From: Myroides sp. NP-2
GTDB lineage: Bacteria; Bacteroidota; Bacteroidia; Flavobacteriales; Flavobacteriaceae
Reading direction: 5' to 3'
Assembly: GCF_014145665.1 (NCBI RefSeq)
Contig: NZ_JACHTD010000004.1
Location: forward strand, 124,001 to 188,000
DNA length: 64,000 bases
The translations under genes and the position numbers were made by a program. A model generated the notes under the pieces. That model searched no databases, had not been told where the DNA came from, and worked only from the letters and a program-made list of their open reading frames with translations. Shown in pieces: positions 60,460 through 64,000 of this stretch (its first letter is position 1; each line of letters begins with the position of its first letter).

Positions 60460-62444
60460 TATATAGACTGTTCTAAATCTTCAATTAGTTTTTCGATATC
60501 TTCTCCAATTAGAACACCATCTTTTATGTACTCAAACAAAATTGGTTTAATTTCGTATTCTAAACGAATATCCATTGAACCACCTTCTTTAGTTTTATCA
60601 ATAAAATACGAATGCCCTAATTGCACATCTTTCTTCTCAAATTCAGGAGATAGATTGGAGTCAAAAAGTAGAGCTACTTGCCCAAATAATTGAGAATCGA
60701 ATATAATGTTTTCATCATTGGATAAATCTTGAGGTAACACATCCACAAAAGCAAATCTTCTGCGAATCGCATAATCAATATGACCAACGGATCTATCAGC
60801 TGTATTCATTGTTCCTATAATGTATAGGTTTGGAGGTAATACTAATTTGTTATCATTATCAACTGCATACATACTCTCAACCGCTTCTCCACGATATTCT
60901 AAAGCATAAATTAATTCACCTAAGACAGAGGAAAGGTTAGCTCGATTGATTTCATCAATTAGTAACACATAGTTCTTTAATTCAGTACTATGTTGAAGAG
61001 GAATAGATTCTTTAAATGTTTGTTTGAAAGTATAGTATTTTTCAACAATCTTAATAAAATAAGTTGCATGCTGACGAGTTAATTCTTCAACATCTGTCAT
61101 TTTCTTAATATCTTGACGTTCGGTTGCTCCTGAATCAATAATTTTCTTTAATTCTGAAAACTTCATGTTTAAACCCTTGCTATGCGCAACCCAATTATCT
61201 CCTTTGTATTTAAAACGTGTTTCGTCTGCTGAAAAAAGATAAACAGCTTCAGTTATATCATATTTATGATGTTCGTTTTGAGCTAGCTCATCTTTAATAT
61301 TTTCAATAAAAGCCTCAAAGATAGAACTGTCTTCATGAACAACTACATTTGTTTTATTAGATTCGATATAATTATCTAATGCTTTTTGAGCAAAGTCAGC
61401 TAATAATTTATTCTCTGCCTCATATATAATTCCATCTCCATCTTCGTTAGGTTTGGATACGATTCCTCTTACGAAATCTTCGTAGGTATAACTAGGGTGA
61501 AACTGTATTAATTTAAATTGATCGTTTCCTTCTAAGTCTTTTACATCTTGCAAGTTCAGCATTTCTTTAGCTATCAATTTGGCTTCTCTTGTTTTCCCAG
61601 TGCCTGGAGGACCTTGGAGAATAATTTGTTTTTTGTATTTAATGAGGTTTATTCGCTTAGAATTCACTCTATTTATATTGCCATTCATGATTGATAGTAG
61701 GTATTGGTAGTATTTTTGTCCTTTTAAAACATCAGAGTTATAATCTGTTATTATCGTTAGTGTTTTTAAAACTAAATCGAAATCTATATCCCATTCACCC
61801 TTTTTGATCCATTTTACCTTTCTAATACTCGTATATTCCTCACGTTCAGCATCAAAAATATAATCAGATAAAATTTCACCATATCCTAAAAGTTTTCGCT
61901 TGCCTTTCTTTATTAGTACAATATCGCCAATTTGCATGTTTTGGAAAAAATCCCAATTGGCTGTTGCGTCATTCTTTTTAGAAGATTCTGTTTGGTATAT
62001 CGCTTGGAGCTCTTTAACAACATCGTCTTTTGATTGATATAAGGATAAATCACCTAAATCATCCCAGCCTAGTCCAATAATAGATTTCTCATAAAATTCA
62101 TTCCAAAGACGTGCATTTTCACCTGGTTGATAGAGCCAATAATTCACATTGGAGTCTATCGCTTGATTTAGAGTTATTGCATTAGCTCCTTTGCTTTCCA
62201 AGTAAGTATTCATCTTTTTTCCAACACCAGGATTATTCTTGTTTTCATTTTCGTAAATGGTTTGATAATTAGTTGAAAGAAAATCTAAAGCATAATTATA
62301 GATAATTTTATTCGGATATAATTTACCTGCATGCTCTATCGCATAATCTCTATAATTTTGACTCTTGTCCCACGGATTTTTATCACCTTGTTCAAAGGCA
62401 TATTCCAATGCTTCTTTCCATGCTTTTTTCTCTAATTCTTCCAT
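60459..62444 (-). CDS. mcrB: McrB-type GTPase/AAA protein with EVE-like reader domain
   Basis: A 661-residue protein. The first 90 residues are helical. About residues 100-225 form an EVE/PUA-like module (WLYQPGENARLWNEFYEKSIIGLGWDDLGDL; IGDIVLIKKGKRKLLGYGEI), the type that reads modified bases. The AAA domain has Walker A GPPGTGKT near 280, LLIDEINRANLSSVLGELIYALE and the McrB hallmark IIGTMNTADRSVGHIDYAIRRRF. It couples recognition of modified cytosine to McrC cleavage. It is joined to hsdR and mcrC by one-base stop/start overlaps. Confidence 0.93.
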   Translation of the reverse strand: MEELEKKAWKEALEYAFEQGDKNPWDKSQNYRDYAIEHAGKLYPNKIIYNYALDFLSTNYQTIYENENKNNPGVGKKMNTYLESKGANAITLNQAIDSNVNYWLYQPGENARLWNEFYEKSIIGLGWDDLGDLSLYQSKDDVVKELQAIYQTESSKKNDATANWDFFQNMQIGDIVLIKKGKRKLLGYGEILSDYIFDAEREEYTSIRKVKWIKKGEWDIDFDLVLKTLTIITDYNSDVLKGQKYYQYLLSIMNGNINRVNSKRINLIKYKKQIILQGPPGTGKTREAKLIAKEMLNLQDVKDLEGNDQFKLIQFHPSYTYEDFVRGIVSKPNEDGDGIIYEAENKLLADFAQKALDNYIESNKTNVVVHEDSSIFEAFIENIKDELAQNEHHKYDITEAVYLFSADETRFKYKGDNWVAHSKGLNMKFSELKKIIDSGATERQDIKKMTDVEELTRQHATYFIKIVEKYYTFKQTFKESIPLQHSTELKNYVLLIDEINRANLSSVLGELIYALEYRGEAVESMYAVDNDNKLVLPPNLYIIGTMNTADRSVGHIDYAIRRRFAFVDVLPQDLSNDENIIFDSQLFGQVALLFDSNLSPEFEKKDVQLGHSYFIDKTKEGGSMDIRLEYEIKPILFEYIKDGVLIGEDIEKLIEDLEQSI

Positions 62445-64000
62445 TATCGATTCTTCTTAAAATTTTCAGCTTGTTCTAATACATTTTTGTACACATCTTC
62501 TTGGGTAATAGGAGGGTAGCCAAACTCGTGAAGTTTTACAATAATATCCATTTTCAATTGCGCTTTGATATCGTCTCGATCACTCCAATCGGGATATTTT
62601 GCGGTGTTTTCTACTATTATTTTTATTTCTCGGGCTAACTCTAGCATTTTATCGTTATCGAATTCAAAACCATATTGTTTGCAGATCATATCCAGAATGT
62701 CGTAAAAAGCTTTTTCTTCATAATCAATACCTAAATCTTGGAATGAATCTATTTCAACGCGAAGTTTAATAATTAAATTTAACATTTGTTCAGCTGTATC
62801 AAACTGAATGCCTTCATAGTCTAAAATATCACCCTCGCTGCGTTCGTTATAACGATTAATGATTGATTGTAATCTTTCGGAAAAATCCTGTCCTTTAACT
62901 TTATTAACTTTTTTAAAATCGCTAATGGTTTGTTTTAATAAGCGTTCTAAAATTTTAATCTTAGTGTTTGGTAATTCTAGATTAGAAATTTTCTCAATAA
63001 ACTTATCATTGAACAAATCAATAGCATTTGCTTTATTGTCATCGAGTTTAAAAATCTCTTCGACGCCTTCCGAAATAATAGCCTCTTCAACTAATCTTGC
63101 CACTTTAGCATTCATTTGAGCCGTATCAGGAGCTTCACCTTTGGTCAATTTCACCACAATTGATTTTACCGCAAAATAGAAATGAATTTCATCTACTTCT
63201 TTTGGGGTAAATAATTCGGAACCACTTACTAAATTATATGCGGATTTCAGTTTTTTGGTGATATTAACAAAGAATTTTTCCGAATCCTCTGTCTGTAATA
63301 CCCATTCCGATGCTTTATTCAAACATTGTAATCGCTCTACAGGATTGCCGTGATAATACAAAGTAGTATCAAAATTATAGAAAAACTGACGCAACATATC
63401 GATTTGATCGCGAACAATAATTTCGGCTTTTGAAATATCTTCAAAATCATCATTGGCAGTTTGATTGTTAAACATACCTAGTGCATGATTCAAATTCTTT
63501 TTAATTCCGATATAATCGACAACCAAACCTCGATCTTTTCCCTCGTATTTTCGGTTAACACGTGAAATTGTTTGTATTAAATTATGGGTTTGCAGCGGTT
63601 TATCAATGTATATGGTATCCAAAAACGGCACATCAAATCCTGTTAACCACATATCTACGACAAGGGCTATTTTGAAGTTTGATTTAATTTTCTTGAACTG
63701 ACGATCTAATTCTTTACGCTCTTCTTTGTTACCCAATAAGTTCCATAAAGCTTTTTCATCATCCTTATTGCGTGTCATTACCATTTTAAGACGCTCAATC
63801 GGTTTGATTTCCGTTTGTTCTTTCTCGCTTAAACCTTCGGGTAAGATAATGTCTTCCCATTCAGGTCGCAGTGCTAAAATGGCTTGATACAATTTATAGG
63901 CAATTCCGCGAGAGGCACAAACAAACATTACCTTGCCTGCAACGGTAGCATTTTCTTCTATGCGATTTTCGTAATGTGTAACAAAATCTTTTGCAATTGC
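62444..64000 (-). CDS. hsdR: Type I restriction enzyme R subunit, C-terminal part (runs off right edge)
   Basis: The frame is open from the right edge to the stop at 62444, 518 codons; an internal Met at 63926-63928 is not the real start, since AIAKDFVTHYENRIEEN upstream is in frame and family-like. It shows the second helicase half with motif V LVVDMWLTGFDVP and motif VI QTISRVNRKYEG, then the helical C-terminal region that binds the modification complex. HsdR cuts DNA after ATP-driven translocation. hsdM and hsdS are expected beyond 64000. Confidence 0.92.
   Translation of the reverse strand, partial: AIAKDFVTHYENRIEENATVAGKVMFVCASRGIAYKLYQAILALRPEWEDIILPEGLSEKEQTEIKPIERLKMVMTRNKDDEKALWNLLGNKEERKELDRQFKKIKSNFKIALVVDMWLTGFDVPFLDTIYIDKPLQTHNLIQTISRVNRKYEGKDRGLVVDYIGIKKNLNHALGMFNNQTANDDFEDISKAEIIVRDQIDMLRQFFYNFDTTLYYHGNPVERLQCLNKASEWVLQTEDSEKFFVNITKKLKSAYNLVSGSELFTPKEVDEIHFYFAVKSIVVKLTKGEAPDTAQMNAKVARLVEEAIISEGVEEIFKLDDNKANAIDLFNDKFIEKISNLELPNTKIKILERLLKQTISDFKKVNKVKGQDFSERLQSIINRYNERSEGDILDYEGIQFDTAEQMLNLIIKLRVEIDSFQDLGIDYEEKAFYDILDMICKQYGFEFDNDKMLELAREIKIIVENTAKYPDWSDRDDIKAQLKMDIIVKLHEFGYPPITQEDVYKNVLEQAENFKKNR

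Overview
The window looks like a chromosomal stretch from a member of the Flavobacteriaceae (Bacteroidota), probably Myroides or a close relative; the genus is an inference from gene content and style. Supporting signs are Bacteroidota-type promoters (TTG or TTTG about 19 bases before TAnnTTTG), the order purA / Fur regulator / relA-spoT, OmpA with calcium-type spacer repeats, a clade II (Sec-dependent) nosZ cluster, PepSY-like lipoproteins, and AT-rich spacers with strong hairpin terminators.

Layout. 1-4583: aroE (5' part), a TPR protein, a class III aminotransferase and an OstA-like protein, all on the minus strand. 4584-5550: a gene-free, hairpin-rich stretch, followed by an isolated Tle1-like DUF2235 hydrolase. 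6961-11853: purA, a Fur-family regulator, relA/spoT and an outer-membrane barrel. 12074-20039: a TrmH methyltransferase and a MoxR / DUF58 / DUF4350 / DUF4129 / membrane protein / SpoIIM operon, with a divergent RDD gene. 20051-27912: housekeeping genes (TRIC-type channel, MscS, Maf, KdsC-like, DUF2520, truncated hemoglobin, DUF1456, uvrB, ompA). 28350-36859: regulation, with two membrane-anchored AraC proteins, PepSY-like lipoproteins beside a two-component system, and a Crp/Fnr regulator.

37250-48082 is a respiratory module. The nos operon (cytochrome c, nosZ, membrane protein, nosL, nosD, nosF, nosY) reads leftward. A four-gene cbb3-like oxidase operon reads rightward from the shared 313-base spacer, which holds an FNR-type box placed for the nos promoter. 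The module is bracketed by arrays of the same 7-base repeat in opposite orientations: CCACTYA at 37006-37236 and TRAGTGG at 48302-48490. The right-hand arrays are interleaved with three tRNA-Cys-like genes whose D-arm contains the same heptamer. I consider this heptad/tRNA structure the most unusual feature here.

49035-57351: phosphatidylserine decarboxylase, a MocR/PdxR regulator, a DUF6268-like outer-membrane protein, a LytS/LytTR pair, an outer-membrane barrel, and a phosphoethanolamine transferase / PAP2 phosphatase pair likely to remodel lipid A. 58114-64000: a second, divergent purA copy cut off after about 278 codons where a restriction island begins. The island reads leftward as hsdR (entering from the right edge), an EVE-like/mcrB fusion and mcrC, joined by TAATG stop/start overlaps.
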